Source: Corallium rubrum
Taxonomy: Eukaryota; Cnidaria; Anthozoa; Scleralcyonacea; Coralliidae
Length of the DNA stretch: 64,000 nt
Assembly (NCBI GenBank): GCA_964035015.1
Contig: CAXIUP010000236.1
Span: 1 to 64,000, forward strand
Direction: 5' to 3'
In this document: positions 52,298-63,719 of the stretch, piece by piece
Layout: the number at the start of each line of letters is the position of its first letter
Numbering within the stretch: position 1 is the stretch's first letter
Made by a program: the position numbers and the translations under genes
The notes under the pieces: generated by a model
Seen by the model: only the letters and a program-made list of their open reading frames with translations
Told to the model about the DNA's origin: nothing
Databases searched by the model: none

Positions 52298-52936
52298 TTT
52301 TTTGAATTGTCTAAACTGTTGCCAAAAAACCTCAATAGGTCGAATGTTGGGTCAGATTACCCTGACAACAACGTCAGTTTTACAGTTTCCGCTTCTGGAA
52401 TCTCGTTAACACCCAGGAAACCACAGGTCCTTACAAATATTGAGGACTGGACAACAGCTTTCAACACCTATATGCTGATCGTTGTTCACAAATTCCCGAC
52501 TCACGCTGGTGAGCTACTCCAGTATATGGAAACTATTCGGCATGCTGCTAAAACGCATGGTGGGTTGGGGTGGTGCATCTATGACCACAAATTTCGATAC
52601 AAAGCCGCCAATTGTCGCACGATGTCCTGGGCTACAATAGACACCCAACTGTGGCTCCGTATTTTTACTGCCAGTTCCGAACAACTTCGCGAAGACTATT
52701 CGTTTTTTTCAAACGCACCCTCATACAAAGGAACTGGGGCAACGAGGGACGGATTCTGCCACAGTTACAACCAAGGACGACCATGTCCTAATAAGCCAAA
52801 TTGCCCCTACGCACATCGATGTAACCGACCTGGGTGCGGGGGAAACCATCCTGGGTACAAATGCTCAACCCACAAAGGTGTCTCCAAAGAAGCCACCGAG
52901 AACCATACAAGCCGAGGTTCCAATCGCAGAAAGTAG
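52298..52936 (+). pseudogene. DIRS-like gag, 3' part with Cys/His fingers
   Basis: From FFELSKLLP the frame runs through WTTAFNTYMLIVVHKFP and WATIDTQLWLRIF to a finger-rich tail, with CHSYNQGRPCPNKPNC and HRCNRPGCGGNHPGYKC. This is the usual gag C-terminus of DIRS-like elements, probably for nucleic-acid binding. The open frame also extends 22 codons upstream into the Helentron end, which is accidental. Confidence 0.82.
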
Positions 52937-54710
52937 TTGTAGTAATCGTAGTCATCCTAGTTCATGCACTTTCAATCGTAATATAGTTACACCAATTTGT
53001 GTTGACGTTTTAGAGCATGCTGTTCGAGAACATCCTGATCCATCATTTGTTTTGAAACTCTGCTCAGACTTGCGTTTCGGTGCTCGCATAGGTTATGAGG
53101 GCCCCCGTGTTCCCAAGGTTTCCAAAAACCTTAAATCTGCCGTTGAGAACCCAACTGTTGTTTCGACTAACATGGAAAGGGAAGTTGTTCTTGGCCATAC
53201 AGCAGGTCTTTTCACCAGTCCTCCCTTTGCTAACTTTCGCCGGTAGGTGTAGTACCAAAGAAACATTCCGACAAATTTCGCATAATCTTTCACCTTTCCT
53301 TTCCTTTCCGAAATCAGGTAGCTCTATCAATGCGTTTATCAGTTGCTTTTCTCTGCAATACATTAAGATTGATGATGCTATCTCAGCCTTAATCGATTAG
53401 GTCGTGATACATTTTTAGCAAAAACAGACATTGAATCGGCATTCCGTCAATTTCCGGTTCACCCAGATGATTGGGAATTACTCGGTATGCGTTGGAATAA
53501 TTTATATTATTTTGATAAAGTCTTGCCTTTCGGTTTGAGAAGCGCACCCTATATATTTAACCAACTTTCCGACGCTCTAGAATGGATACTTATAAATCAA
53601 TGTTCCATCAGCTATGTCGGTCACATTTTAGATGATTTTCTTATCATGGAGCCTTCAGCCACAACACAGCCCCCTTCGCAACCGTGTCAGGTGAGTCTAA
53701 CCAGCATGCTTCTAACCTACAAAAAGTTAGGCGTTCCTATTGCAGAACACAAAACTGATGGGCCAAGTCAGGTAATAGAGTTTTTAGGTCTCATTCTTGA
53801 CTCCAAATAAATGGAAGCCTGGCTCCCTAACGATAAGCTAGAGCGTTTAAAAAATGACTTGTTTTCCTGGGAAACGAGAAAATCAACTACCCTGAAAGAA
53901 TTACAATCACTCATAGGGACATTAAACTTTGCTTGCAAAGTCGTTCCTCCAGGTCGCGCTTTTTTGCAACGTATGATACAACTTAATCGAGGTATTACTA
54001 AATCACACCATCACATCCGATTAAATCATGGTTTTCACCAGGATATCAAAATGTGGCGAACATTCCTTCAGAGATAGAATGGTACAAACCTATTTCTAAA
54101 CTTGACCTGGGAAAATTCAAATGCTCTTTCTCTATTCACTGATGCTTCTGGTACCCTTAGTTTCGGGGGGATTTTTCAAAATCAATGGTTTCAGGGTTCT
54201 TGGTTACCACACCAGTCACTTGGCTGTAAGGATATTAGCATTGCCTGGCAAGAGTTGTTTGCAATCATAGCCGCAACATACATTTGGGGCCATACATGGT
54301 CTCAAAAGCGAATTCTCTTTTACTGCGACAACCAGACGGTAGTTTCAATAATAAACGCCAAACGCTCTAAAAGCCTGAGGATGATGGATTTAGTCCGAGC
54401 CCTGACCCTACAAACTCTTACACATAATTTCTATTTCAAAGCTATACACATACCGGGACACTGTAATGACATTGCTGATTCTATATCTCGTTTTCAGCTA
54501 CCCCGTTTTCGGCGTTTAGCTCCTCACGCAGATCAACATCCGCAAATCCTGCCAGAAATCTTTCTCGTCTTTAGACGTCGACTTACGCCGCTATCAAGTT
54601 GCCTCTTTAGCTCAAGGTACCTCAAGGACGTACAGCAGTGGAGAAAAACAATTTTTGAACTTCTACCATCAGTTTCATTTGCACAAAACCGGTCCTATCC
54701 TACCTACTAG
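52937..54710 (+). pseudogene. DIRS-like reverse transcriptase and RNase H, broken
   Basis: Pieces in changing frames give the full domain order: PICVDVLEHAVREHPD and GLFTSPPFANFR (52990-53243), VGVVPKKHSDKFRIIFHLSF (53242 on), GSSINAFI, LAKTDIESAFRQFPVHP, LPFGLRSAPYIFNQ, the catalytic HILDDFLI (about 53630), ELQSLIGTLNFA, and RNase H with LFTDASG and YCDNQTVV (54135-54350). Breaks: a lost C in the run at 53238-53242, a 5-bp CTTTC duplication near 53290-53310, a lost C near 53393, a TAA at 53808-53810 and a TAG at about 54076. The protein would copy element RNA and remove the template, but this copy cannot make it. Confidence 0.82.
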
Positions 54711-55560
54711 CGAAACTGTTCTTACCTACTTCGCTGTTTTTCTTGCAGACTGTAAATCCAGGCACCATAAAAGTATACCTTGCTGCGGTTCGTCATCTGC
54801 ACTTGATTAATGGCTTTGATCTTCCTGTCAACAAACTTACGCGTCTCCAATATGTCTTAAGAGGTATCAAGCGAGCTAAAGGCGTAACCACCAGGGAAAC
54901 TTAACTATAACTTAACCCCCTATAACTTTGGTCCATCTTACGTTATTTTACTGTTTACTACATTCACGTACCGTGCCTCTACTCGATGAACGTATACTTT
55001 GGGCTGCAATTTCATTAGCTTTCTTTGGCTTCCTTCGGATTGGTGAAATGACCTGTCCTCGACAATTCGACTCCTCTGTACATTTGACAAAATCCGATAT
55101 ATCTTTCCATCCTAATGGCATTTCAAGTAAAAGCCTACACATGTCGGTAAAAATCAAGGTCTCTAAAACAGACCCATTCCGCTCGGCAGTTACAATAACT
55201 ATTGGCGCCAATGACTCCGTTTTCTGCCCAGTTATGGCCATGAAAAACTACCTTTCCAAGTCCACGAGCTTAGTGGGTCCTCTCTTTCAGTACTCAAATG
55301 GTACACCTTTGTCACGTAGCCAGTTCACCAAAGAGCTACGCTTATTTTTGTCCCAGGGCGGGTATAATAGCTATAACTACTCTGGTCATAGCTTTAGAAT
55401 TGGCGCTGCCACAACTGCAGCTTCTCGCAGTCTACCTCACTGGCTCATCCAAACTCTAGGCAGATGGTCGTCTGACTGCTACTTGAGGTATATACGTACT
55501 CCAGTCAGTGTTCTAGCAGCTGTTTCAAAACAATTGATAACCGATGAGTCTCTTTCTTAG
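54553..55560 (+). pseudogene. DIRS-like tyrosine recombinase
   Basis: The N-terminal SAM-like part is readable in one frame at 54575-54745 (YQVASLAQGTSRTYSSGEK), then after a shift TIKVYLAAVRHLHLING, and after another the catalytic domain at 54928-55560. The catalytic part has the first Arg in RIGEMT, HSFRIGAATTAA (HxxR), and the nucleophile region LGRWSSDCYLRYIR. All catalytic residues I expect of a tyrosine recombinase are present in this last frame. The enzyme would integrate circular element DNA. Frameshifts before 54928 separate it from the binding domain. Confidence 0.82.
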
Positions 55561-55597
55561 AATATCATTTAGTAACTACTATTATGATCGCCGTCTT

Positions 55598-55675
55598 TAG
55601 TCTATGGGGATCACACACTTTGTGTGATTGTGGCGGAAATTGCTCCAGGATTGAGGTCACAATTGACCCATAGAC
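55598..55675. repeat. Nested hairpins after the recombinase
   Basis: ATCACACA-CTT-TGTGTGAT is a perfect 8-bp hairpin, enclosed by GTCTATGGG and CCCATAGAC. It lies just past the recombinase stop, where a DIRS-like element should have its 3' non-coding region and internal complementary region. Confidence 0.6.
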
Positions 55676-55763
55676 CTCTAATTCGTATGTACAATATAAG
55701 AAACTCGCCTCAGAGCCCACTGTTATCATTGAAAATCGCTCTGATGCCTATTTACAAATCTTG

Positions 55764-56000
55764 CATAGGAGTGTTTGCCCTGAGTAGATCAGGACCCAGT
55801 TCCATGACTGCATAGGAGTATATGTTCTGACCAGTTTTCAGGACCCAGCTCCAGTGACTGCATTAGAGTATTTGTCCTGAACATATTTTCTCAGGGCCCA
55901 GCTCCAATAGGAGTATATGCCCTGACTAAATTCTACTCAGGGCCCAGCTCCAATGATTGCATGAGAGTGTTTGCCCTGAATTCAGGGCCCGGCTCTCAAT
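55764..56000. repeat. Tandem repeat of about 51 bp, five copies
   Basis: Each unit contains GAGTATATG or GAGTGTTTG, then CCCTGA, a short AT stretch, CAGGGCCCAGCTCCA and TGACTGCAT. Copies differ by 10-20 percent and some lack a few bases. Not coding. Confidence 0.72.
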
Positions 56001-56304
56001 ATTCAATACTATTGTCTGCTGGAGCAGTTGTCCCACACTTCCATAACCCCACAAGACTGTTGTTGAGTTCATTATTTTATACTCAAATTATATGCATGTT
56101 ACTGAGTAGAGTACATTAATACTGTATTTATCTTGTTCTCTTGTTACTGAAATGAATCTTCTTACAAAATCAATGAGAAATCATACATGGCTTGTAGTGT
56201 TTCATGAATTTTCACAAATCTGACCACAAATGTAAACGTGTACAGTACTCAAGATAATGTGATGCCTAGTATATTTACTTTTAAATTATTGTTTCGTAAA
56301 ATTC

Positions 56305-56545
56305 TTACTTTCATCCAGTGCAGCAAGATCCTCTTCTTTGAACCACAATCTTTGAATGTGTGCTGTGTTACATTGTTTCCCTCTTTTGAATCTTATTTGT
56401 ACGCCAACACATCCGATACAACGTTGCTTTATAAAGTTTCTGATCGAGTTTTCATTTACCGACTCCATAACATTCTTGTCCAGATGCTTTTTGAGGCAGT
56501 CTTTGACCGACTTCACATGAAATACAACAGAGTGTCCACACTCTG
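56305..56545 (-). CDS. Candidate exon, unknown protein
   Basis: The minus strand is open and encodes CGHSVVFHVKSVKDCLKKH, RCIGCVGVQIRFKRG and RLWFKEEDLAALDE, then meets GATGAAA/GTAAGA, a strong donor. An acceptor-like CTTAAACCCACAG precedes it. The composition looks protein-like, with spaced Cys and Lys. I recognise no family. It could be an exon of a gene that continues outside the inspected pieces, or chance. Confidence 0.3.
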
Positions 56546-56868
56546 TGGGTTTAAGATCATGGTAGAAGTACACTAGAACCTAAAATGATTGGCAGTATGA
56601 GTTGCATAGAATCATTACACATGTACACATTGGGGTCGTTTATAGGAGGGATTAGACGCGGCTTATATAAGTAAAGAGGCCTATTTACACAGCAATTTGT
56701 GCTGTGATTTTACTCATCCTGACGCATGCGATTGTGTCGATAACTCACGAAATTAAAGTATTGGATCATAAAGCTTTACATGGATGGTCCAGTACATTCG
56801 TAAGTGCATCATTTTATCACATGCATCAGGAGGAGAAAAATCTCATTAACCAAGACACGGCTTAATTA

Positions 56869-56890
56869 AGCTGGTTTTCCACTAGGCAAA
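56869..56890. mobile_element. Solo end of an AGGCGG-type MITE
   Basis: TTA followed by AGCTGGTTTTCCACTAGGC repeats the end of the MITEs at 14821 and 24258 with one or two changes. No matching right end is visible downstream, so this is a fragment or a diverged copy. Confidence 0.6.
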
Positions 56891-57739
56891 TTTGTTCTCG
56901 CAAATCAAATCGAGATATCCGTTCATGCAACGTAATACTAGTGCTGCTAGTTTTTTGTGCCAATTTTCTTAGGACCAGTCATTTGCCTATTTTTCAGTCA
57001 TCTCAGAAACTAGTTCGCAGCTCGCTTATATTAGCCGCAACTTATTTTTACACTTTATAAATGGCGCTAATGTTTAAATGTGTAACAAATGTTACTATCT
57101 TTAAACATGCAGGACTTAGCCAGTAAACTTACAAATCCAAAATATGTATTTAAATTAAGTATCAGTAGAGTAGACATTCAAACATACATCTTTTGTGTCT
57201 TCTAATATGATAGCCGGAAGAAAACGCTCAAGTAAGACATCGTTTATCAGGTCTTCAGTAGTAGGCCGTCAGCCGCTCGCGAGATTATGAACTTTCGTTG
57301 CACGCCAACGGAGACTACGATTTTATTATCCCAAATAATGCTTTTGTGTCCTTATAATCCAAATTTGAAATGTCATCGATTCCTCCTGCAGTTTTCGAGA
57401 AAAGTCAACTTCAATTTGCTGTATTTTCGCAATATTTTGACGTATTTTTACAATTGCGTTTACACGCAAAACCGCGAAATTATTCTTTTCTGGCTTCCTA
57501 TTGGTTAACTAACTATCTCACCAAGGTCAAATTACAAGGTCACAAAGAATAGTCAACAATGAGCACTGCCAACGGCGGACAAAGAAAGCCAAAGTTTTAT
57601 TAATTTCAGTGCGATTTCGAACGAAGATATTTTAATTACGACTACGTGAGCATCATTATGCAAGATCATTGAGTGTAGGTCACAATGGAGTGTTTTGGAT
57701 GGCTAGGCAAGAGCAGCAAGTGAGAAAAGTTTCAGGTTT

Positions 57740-58039
57740 ATGAACGAGGAAGAAGGCAAGCAGTTGGTTGATAGCGATGAAGCAGTACGGACGGACTTAC
57801 TCTACCACCGTAAATGTTATCAGAAGTTGATGAATAAGCGACTAATCGAACAGGCGGTGAAACGGGTATCAAACGTAAACGATGATAATCAGACAGCCGA
57901 ACCACCAAGAAAATCTCGACGAAGTTCAACCGAGAATGAAGCAGGCACTCCACCAAGCCGTCAAAGGACTAAAAGTGCTGGAATACTGCCACGAATTTGT
58001 ATTATTTGTAAAAATGAAGAACTATACTATAATAACAAG
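57740..58039 (+). pseudogene. Exon 1 of the PIN-motif gene
   Basis: A 300-nt open stretch from ATG 57740, or from the acceptor-like TTTCAG just upstream, to the strong donor AACAAG/GTAAGC. It encodes RTDLLYHRKCYQKLMNKR, a Ser/Arg-rich linker, and CIICKNEELYYNN. The paired Cys residues suggest a small zinc-binding unit continuing into the next exon. Confidence 0.6.
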
Positions 58040-58822
58040 GTAAGCTGCTATGCTTTAGATTATTTATTTTGGTCTTATATTTGAATGATGTCCTTATTAA
58101 GTTAACCCAACTAGGCCAATTTCTAGTCACTCAGGTCAAGATATAAAACAATAAATCTTGATCTCAGGATTGTCCAATACTCTAGAGAATGTTTTATAAA
58201 GCCGAGTTGAATGTATTTGCGATATGTTCACCTGAGGAAATTGCTGTTAACACAACTGCCAATGCCTCTTGTTAATCCATTAAGGCGCAATGTACCCCGG
58301 TGCACCCTACATTGTTATTTTACTCTGTCTAATGCCAGACGATCTTACTTGTCAAGAGGAGGCCCTTATGCCTTAATGGGTTAATATTCACCTTGTGTTG
58401 CCTGGGCTTTAAGCCCCTAGATGATAAGATGCATGGGCTACCTACTTCATTGTATTTGTTGACTTTCGAAGAAATTCCCCCCCCCCCCCCAGGGAAATGG
58501 AAAAACAATCATGAAATATGATTATAATGAGGAAAAATATCTAGGGATAAAATCCACCCCTATTAAAGGCTTGTCGTAGAATCCAAATTTCTGTTTCATC
58601 ATCTTGTAGGTAGGTAGGTCCGCCCTTGACTTTTGTGGATTTTGCATAACATTGTAAGCATATTCAAACTACAATTTTAGGAAAAGTTATAATAATGCTA
58701 CTGTACATGTAAAAACTTGTGGGTTTTTTGGGTGCCCCTCTGGAAATTTCTTGTCAATTTCATAAACCTGGTATATTCGAATTTCACATTTCACAATGTT
58801 TGATTTCTAATCTCCACTTTAG
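58040..58822 (+). other. Intron of the PIN-motif gene
   Basis: Starts GTAAGC and ends CTCCACTTTAG. It contains a C run (about 58479-58491) and a GTAG repeat near 58608-58618. No other feature is seen. Confidence 0.6.
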
Positions 58823-60526
58823 AATTCAAAAAAGAGTGGTACAACATCTTACAACGTGCGAAACAATTGATGCTGGTGAACTGCGTGAGGCAGCTGGAAA
58901 AAAAGATGAGAATATTCTTATCCACATTAGGGGTAAAGATTGTGTGGCAATCGAAGTATGCTACCACAATATTTGTTACAAGAACTATACTCGTTTTTTG
59001 TCGAAGCCATACACCGATGCTACTGTTGATTCTGTTTACAATACAGCATATAAAGTATTCTGTGAAGAAATTATTGATGGTCAGATAACCAAGAACCAAG
59101 AGACTTTTTTATGAAACAATTAGTGGAAATTTTTCGAAAGTACATTATTAAGTACGAAGAAAATCAAGACGGTTCAGGATACAGGGCAAGCAAACTAAAG
59201 AGACGGTTGCAGAAAAGCCATCCACAACTAGTTTTCCATGCTTCAACACAACGGAGTAAAAGTCAAATTGTTTTTGCTGAGGATCTCTCAACTGGTGCAT
59301 TAGCTGAACATTTTATTAACGCAGAAGACAAGAGTTCTGACACACAGCGAAGACACAGAAGAGGATGTGCCAGCTAGGCACACACAAGAAAGCGAATCTG
59401 CGGACTTGTTTAGAGCTGCCATGATCCTAAAGAACATTATAAAAGATCGTTGTTGCAAGGTCAATGGCCACCAACTGCAGATGATTGCAATGAAGATGCA
59501 GTTTTACAAGCAGTTCCTACGCAACTATTTAACTTCCTTTGATGGTCGCTTGGTCTCTCAGATGTGCCATCTTTAGAATCACTGAGGGACTCAATCGCAG
59601 AGAAAGATGCTCATAAAATCGACTCAATAGCATAGGACTTAGTGTACGTTTCGTCAAAAGGACAAAAGCAAATGCCAAAGTCATTGTCACTTGAAGTGTT
59701 GACAAGGCAAGTGACAGGGTCTGCAGAAATGATAAACACTTTGAATGCATTTGGTCACTGTGCTTCCTATGACACTGTTATACGTCATGAAACAGCATTA
59801 GCAACCTTACAATCAGATGAAGATTCGTTTATTCCGAGAGATATGGTTAAAAGCGAGCCAACGATTCTAGTCTCTGACAACCAGGATCACAATGAAGAAA
59901 CGAAAAGTGTAAAAGGACAAACTCATATCGCTGCTGGCATAGCAATTCAAAGACGCGGAACTCAGGCAAACACTGGCAAACCCAAAGAGCTTGTTAGTAA
60001 AAGAAGTAAAAGTTTGGGTATACAAGAGAAAGATTTGCCTTACTTTCAATTAGGAAGAAAAGAGTCCTTGAAGCTTTCCCATTTATCGGAATTTGTCTCC
60101 ACTGATGCAGAGGAACATTTCCATCCTCAAGAAATTCCACGAAAGCTGGACTTTATCTTCAATCTATGTAAGTTCCAATCTCAAGAAATGTCCATCAATT
60201 TACCCAGTTGGACAGGGTTTAATACCCTCCTGCACAATGATGTTCCAACAGTGTCAAGAATAAGCTACCTGCCAATAATTGACAACCCTATAACGGAGAT
60301 GTCCACGATAAATGAGATCGTACGCCAAAGTGTTCAAATAGCTGATGAGCTGAAATTACCGCAAGTACTTCTTGTTGCTGATGAGGCTGTTTATGCAAAG
60401 ATACAGCAAGTTCGATGGAAAAGTGAAACTTACAGTCAGAGGTGTGTTGTGCGCCTTGGGGAATTCCACACAATCATGTCCTATTGTAGCTGCATTGGAA
60501 AGAGGTTCAAGGATTCCGGATTAGAG
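58823..60526 (+). pseudogene. Large exon 2 of the PIN-motif gene
   Basis: Needs several corrections to read through. A6 after the acceptor (58827-58832) and T6 at 59105-59110 each look one base short, since the next frame continues the family pattern at once. At 59345-59355 and about 59460 the frame shifts again. In the resumed frame, TGA (in LFNFL-stop-WSLG) and TAG (in DSIA-stop-DLVYVS) replace codons one C-to-T change away (CGA and CAG). From 59642 the frame is open to the donor and contains MPKSLSLEVL, HCASYDTVI, KDLPYFQLGRKESL, LPSWTGFNTLL, VLLVADEAVYAKI and EFHTIMSYC. Confidence 0.65.
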
Positions 60527-61110
60527 GTACATTAATTGATGAGAATGTATGAATTATTGTGTTCTAATATACCCAACTCATAACCCTTCGATGATGTAAG
60601 CTTCTCCTTGACTAATATTTTCTAGTTAAACAGAGTAATACTGTAGTGATATTTATATTTGATTACGTCTACGAAATTTGTCTTTCGCGACTCAGTCAAA
60701 TAGTCTTTCGCTGTTAGCACCACCTGTTTGCTGGTAATGAGACTGTCATGCAAAATGCATATCTTGTGGTCGTGGTCGTGGTTGTAGTCAAATCTAAAAC
60801 TCTTAAATGAGATGAACAATATTTAGCACTTTTCATCCAACAGTAAAACAAATTTATTAACAAAAGATACAGTAAATCAGGGTGGTCATCCCGTATACAT
60901 AAGCAGGCCGTTAATGATGGGAATAAGTGGTTCTACCTTTAAGTATAAACATAAACCATCAGTTGTCGTTCTGGATCGATTTTGAGCAAAAACCCGCTCA
61001 TGGCACCTTTTACGGGCCAATTTTGTATGTGCGAGGTCCATATTTATAAAAATGTAGCATCCTAAATCATCCTAGTAAGAATACGTCCTCAAACATGATT
61101 TATATTGCAG
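60527..61110 (+). other. Intron of the PIN-motif gene
   Basis: Starts GTACAT and ends TTATATTGCAG. AT-rich, no other feature seen. Confidence 0.55.
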
Positions 61111-61615
61111 GATATATTGATAAATTCTGGCTTGGTGGCATCAGGCTCAATTGATGGTGTTTTATCAGGAAAGAAATATAACCGGGCAGTCAGAGCTTGG
61201 AAGATTTCGATGGAGGCATTGGAACGCTTGCGTTTTGAGTCGTTCGTGCGAAATAATCCCCATGTTCTTGCATCGTTTGGCGAGTTCTTTGATTCTATGG
61301 TGGACGCCTTTCCCGATGGTCAGTTTATGGATTACCTTGACAGTCCACAGATAGAAGATGTGTTTGCTCAGTATTCCACGTATGTACAAGAATCAAGCGA
61401 AAACAACCTAATGTTCTCGTTTTGGTCTTCATTCATCGAAATGGTCCAGCTACTGCTGTTATTTCTTCGTGGTACAAGAGCAGACGACTGGTATCTGCAT
61501 TTGTCAGCAATCAGATCAATGTTACCTTGTTTTTTTGCTTACGACCGTGTAAATTATCAACGCTATCTCACAGCATATTGGCTTGAAATGAATTTGCCGG
61601 AACATACACATCCAG
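61111..61615 (+). pseudogene. Exon 3 of the PIN-motif gene
   Basis: A 505-nt open exon in phase with the one before. It encodes ILINSGLVASGSIDGVLSGK, KYNRAVRAWKISMEALERLR and DRVNYQRYLTAYWLEM, a helical region. This exon shows no lesion. Confidence 0.65.
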
Positions 61616-61991
61616 GTGAGCCATTTTAAATTATATTAATGACCAGTCAGTACTAGAAGGGTGCATAATGGTAATGATGTATAACTGTAGGTAAAACGGA
61701 ACCTTCCACTAAAGTAGATAAAAGAACATAGAGTTAACAATTAAAACTTATTTCATGAGGCCGAGGGAAACATTGTGTTTTGTGGACCCGAGACCGCCGA
61801 CATTTCGATTTTCGGACCCCCACGCAAGGATCTCTCGTCCAATGAAAAGCCACGAAAAACGAACTTTGTCACTTGGTATATAGAGATATACTTTGTCTGC
61901 ACTTATATTAACACTGTTTTATTTTTTATTCACAGATGCAATGCCAGATATCCTTCACAATTGGACATGCAGTCCAAAGACAAAGTGAATA
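61616..61991 (+). other. Intron and truncated exon of the PIN-motif gene
   Basis: The intron ends at TTATTCACAG (61935). The exon that follows encodes DAMPDILHNWT in one frame and AVQRQSEY in another, so it is probably shifted, and it is cut by the non-LTR insertion at about 61992. Confidence 0.4.
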
Positions 61992-61993
61992 TG

Positions 61994-62042
<49 letters not shown>

Positions 62043-62071
62043 TAATAATAATGATAATAATAATAATAATA
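61992..62071. repeat. (ATA)n tail of a non-LTR element
   Basis: ATA repeats with a few ATG interruptions. On the minus strand they follow CCTTAAAGTTTCT, the 3' end of the element at 62072-62830, and are its microsatellite tail. Confidence 0.85.
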
Positions 62072-62840
62072 GAAACTTTAAGGGAATAGCGAATGGACAC
62101 GAGGTCCCAACTAGGCAAACCCCGTACATAAATCAATAAATTCATGACAATACACATAATGGTCCACTATTTACTACAATACAGAATGCGCCATGATCCG
62201 CACCTGACGCTGAACTCAGCCCCCTACCCCCGAAATCAAAACGATTTAGTTTGAAATAGACGGATAACGGAAGTATTCAAAGGGCTGATCCCGACGTCAA
62301 GCACTGAAAAAAGACGCATCCTGCTATTCCTGAATCTTGCCTAAAAATCTCAGCAGCAAAAAGGTCTGTTAATTGTCCTACAATTAGGACATACTGTCTT
62401 CCACGTGCTTACTCTGTCTGTATCAAAGATAGTGTTTAACTTATTGTGACAGAGTTTATACAATTGAGTTTTAAAGGAAGCGAAAGAAGCTGACTGACGA
62501 ATTACAAGTGGTAAATTATTCCAAAGTTGAACAATACGATTAAAGAAGGAGTCTCTGAACAGTGATGTACGAAGACGGTGAACTGGACGAAGATTTAAAT
62601 TACAAGCAGAGCTTCTAGTACGGCCACTAGAGATATAAACATATTGGCTTTTCATCCATCGCATGTGAGCAGACCATAGAACAGACCTTTAATCGAGAAT
62701 CGAAAACGAACGGTGGTGTCACTGGAATAACACTTAATCGCCCTGCACTAAACCATTGGATTATTTCACAGTCCCAAAGGGTGGCAATAGCCAAACATGG
62801 CTGGTTTAGAGAAATCAGCAAGGTGAATAAACTTCTGTTT
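61992..62840 (-). mobile_element. 5'-truncated non-LTR retrotransposon (L2/CR1-like)
   Basis: The minus strand encodes the C-terminal end of a reverse transcriptase polyprotein (62350-62664: RTRSSACNLNLRPVHRLRTS, FFNRIVQLWNNLPL, ASFKTQLYKL, then CPNC), followed by a 3' UTR with GTTGGGACCTCGTGTCC and the ATT-type tail. Only the last part of the coding region remains, with a frame change near 62650, as expected of 5' truncation. It inserted in or near an exon of the PIN-motif gene. The 5' edge near 62840 is approximate. Confidence 0.78.
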
Positions 62841-63190
62841 TACTTAAGAAAAGGGAAAATATCCGCGGGCATATCAAACATTTTTTGCGGTTCGTGATTA
62901 CCATAACAAGAATGCTTTTCTAGTTAGTGTCTTCTGTGTTTTACAACTTGTTACTGTACTGGCAAAAAATAATATTCTACTAATTGCAGTAACGCATAGC
63001 AGAAGTAAATTTATTGCACCTTGTGGCGGCATTGTTCATATTGGCGTAATAACTTTTGTGCCCTTGGCCTTGGCGATTTTTCTCGAACTTTAGTCCAGCT
63101 CTCGCGTTAATAATGAGAATTATGTGTTTTATTGCACATGCACTTTTTAAGCAACTATTCCCATGATTTTGTTTATCTGCGTTTAAACCA
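62841..63190. other. Spacer before the PIN-motif exon
   Basis: AT-rich, no feature seen. Some gene sequence expected here (between the exon cut at 61992 and the one at 63195) is missing. Confidence 0.45.
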
Positions 63191-63194
63191 TGGA

Positions 63195-63638
63195 AGAAGT
63201 TTCTTTCAAGTGGCGGAAATAAAGAGAATCTCGTAGCTTTTTTGTTGGAGTCTTGGTCAAAGATGGACGGGCGGTCGTTGGGCGAAATTCAGCTGTATGT
63301 AACATCGGGGAAACACTGTACAAAGCTGTTATGTGTTGATGATCGTATAATCCAGGAGCAAGTCGACGAACTCTCATGCGATCATGAAGAGGCGGACACA
63401 CGACTTCTGCTCCATGCAGCACGTGCCGCAAATTCGGGCAACCAAACCGTTGTCATTAAAACACCAGACACCGATATGCTTATTCTGGCATTATTTTCGA
63501 AGCTGGTCTTGCCCGAAACGTCCTTGTATCTGAATACTGGCGCTGGAGATCGCAGCAGAATCATTTCGGTTGACGTTATATCAAGGGAGGTCAGCCCAGA
63601 ACTTAGTTCTGCTCTACCCGGATTTCATGCATTCACAT
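63195..63638 (+). pseudogene. PIN-motif exon of the multicopy gene
   Basis: Open frame from about 63195 (FLSSGGNKENLVAFLLESWS) to the donor at TTCACAT/GTAAAA. SCDHEEADTRLLLHA and VVIKTPDTDMLILAL resemble the paired acidic motifs of PIN/FEN1-type nucleases, where Asp and Glu bind metal; this assignment is inference. It ends ALPGFHAFT. The acceptor is not located with certainty. Confidence 0.65.
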
Positions 63639-63719
63639 GTAAAATATTATGAATTAAACGTTTTTTCTATAAATAAAAAAAATATTTTGTTTTAAATAAA
63701 CATTACATCATTTATATAG

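Larger units (their letters stand above)
42076..55560 (+). mobile_element. DIRS-like tyrosine-recombinase retrotransposon, split by a nested Helentron
   Basis: The 5' piece (42076-42712) carries the start of gag, and the 3' piece (52298-55560) carries the rest of gag, reverse transcriptase, RNase H and a tyrosine recombinase. The join falls inside a gag motif: GEF at the left edge continues as FELSKLLP at the right edge, exactly filling a motif typical of DIRS gag. This shows the two halves were one element. Multiple frameshifts and stops make it a dead copy. DIRS elements integrate circular DNA by recombinase rather than by DDE integrase and leave no target duplication. I did not find the terminal repeats. 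Confidence 0.82.
56001..57684. other. Spacer with one candidate exon and a MITE end
   Basis: Mostly AT-rich non-coding DNA. It contains a possible minus-strand exon (56305-56545) and one end of an AGGCGG-type MITE near 56869. No other gene is supported. Confidence 0.5.

Noticed and set aside
61926-62157. Ile- or Asn-repeat proteins
   Set aside because: Translation of the ATA tail of a non-LTR element.
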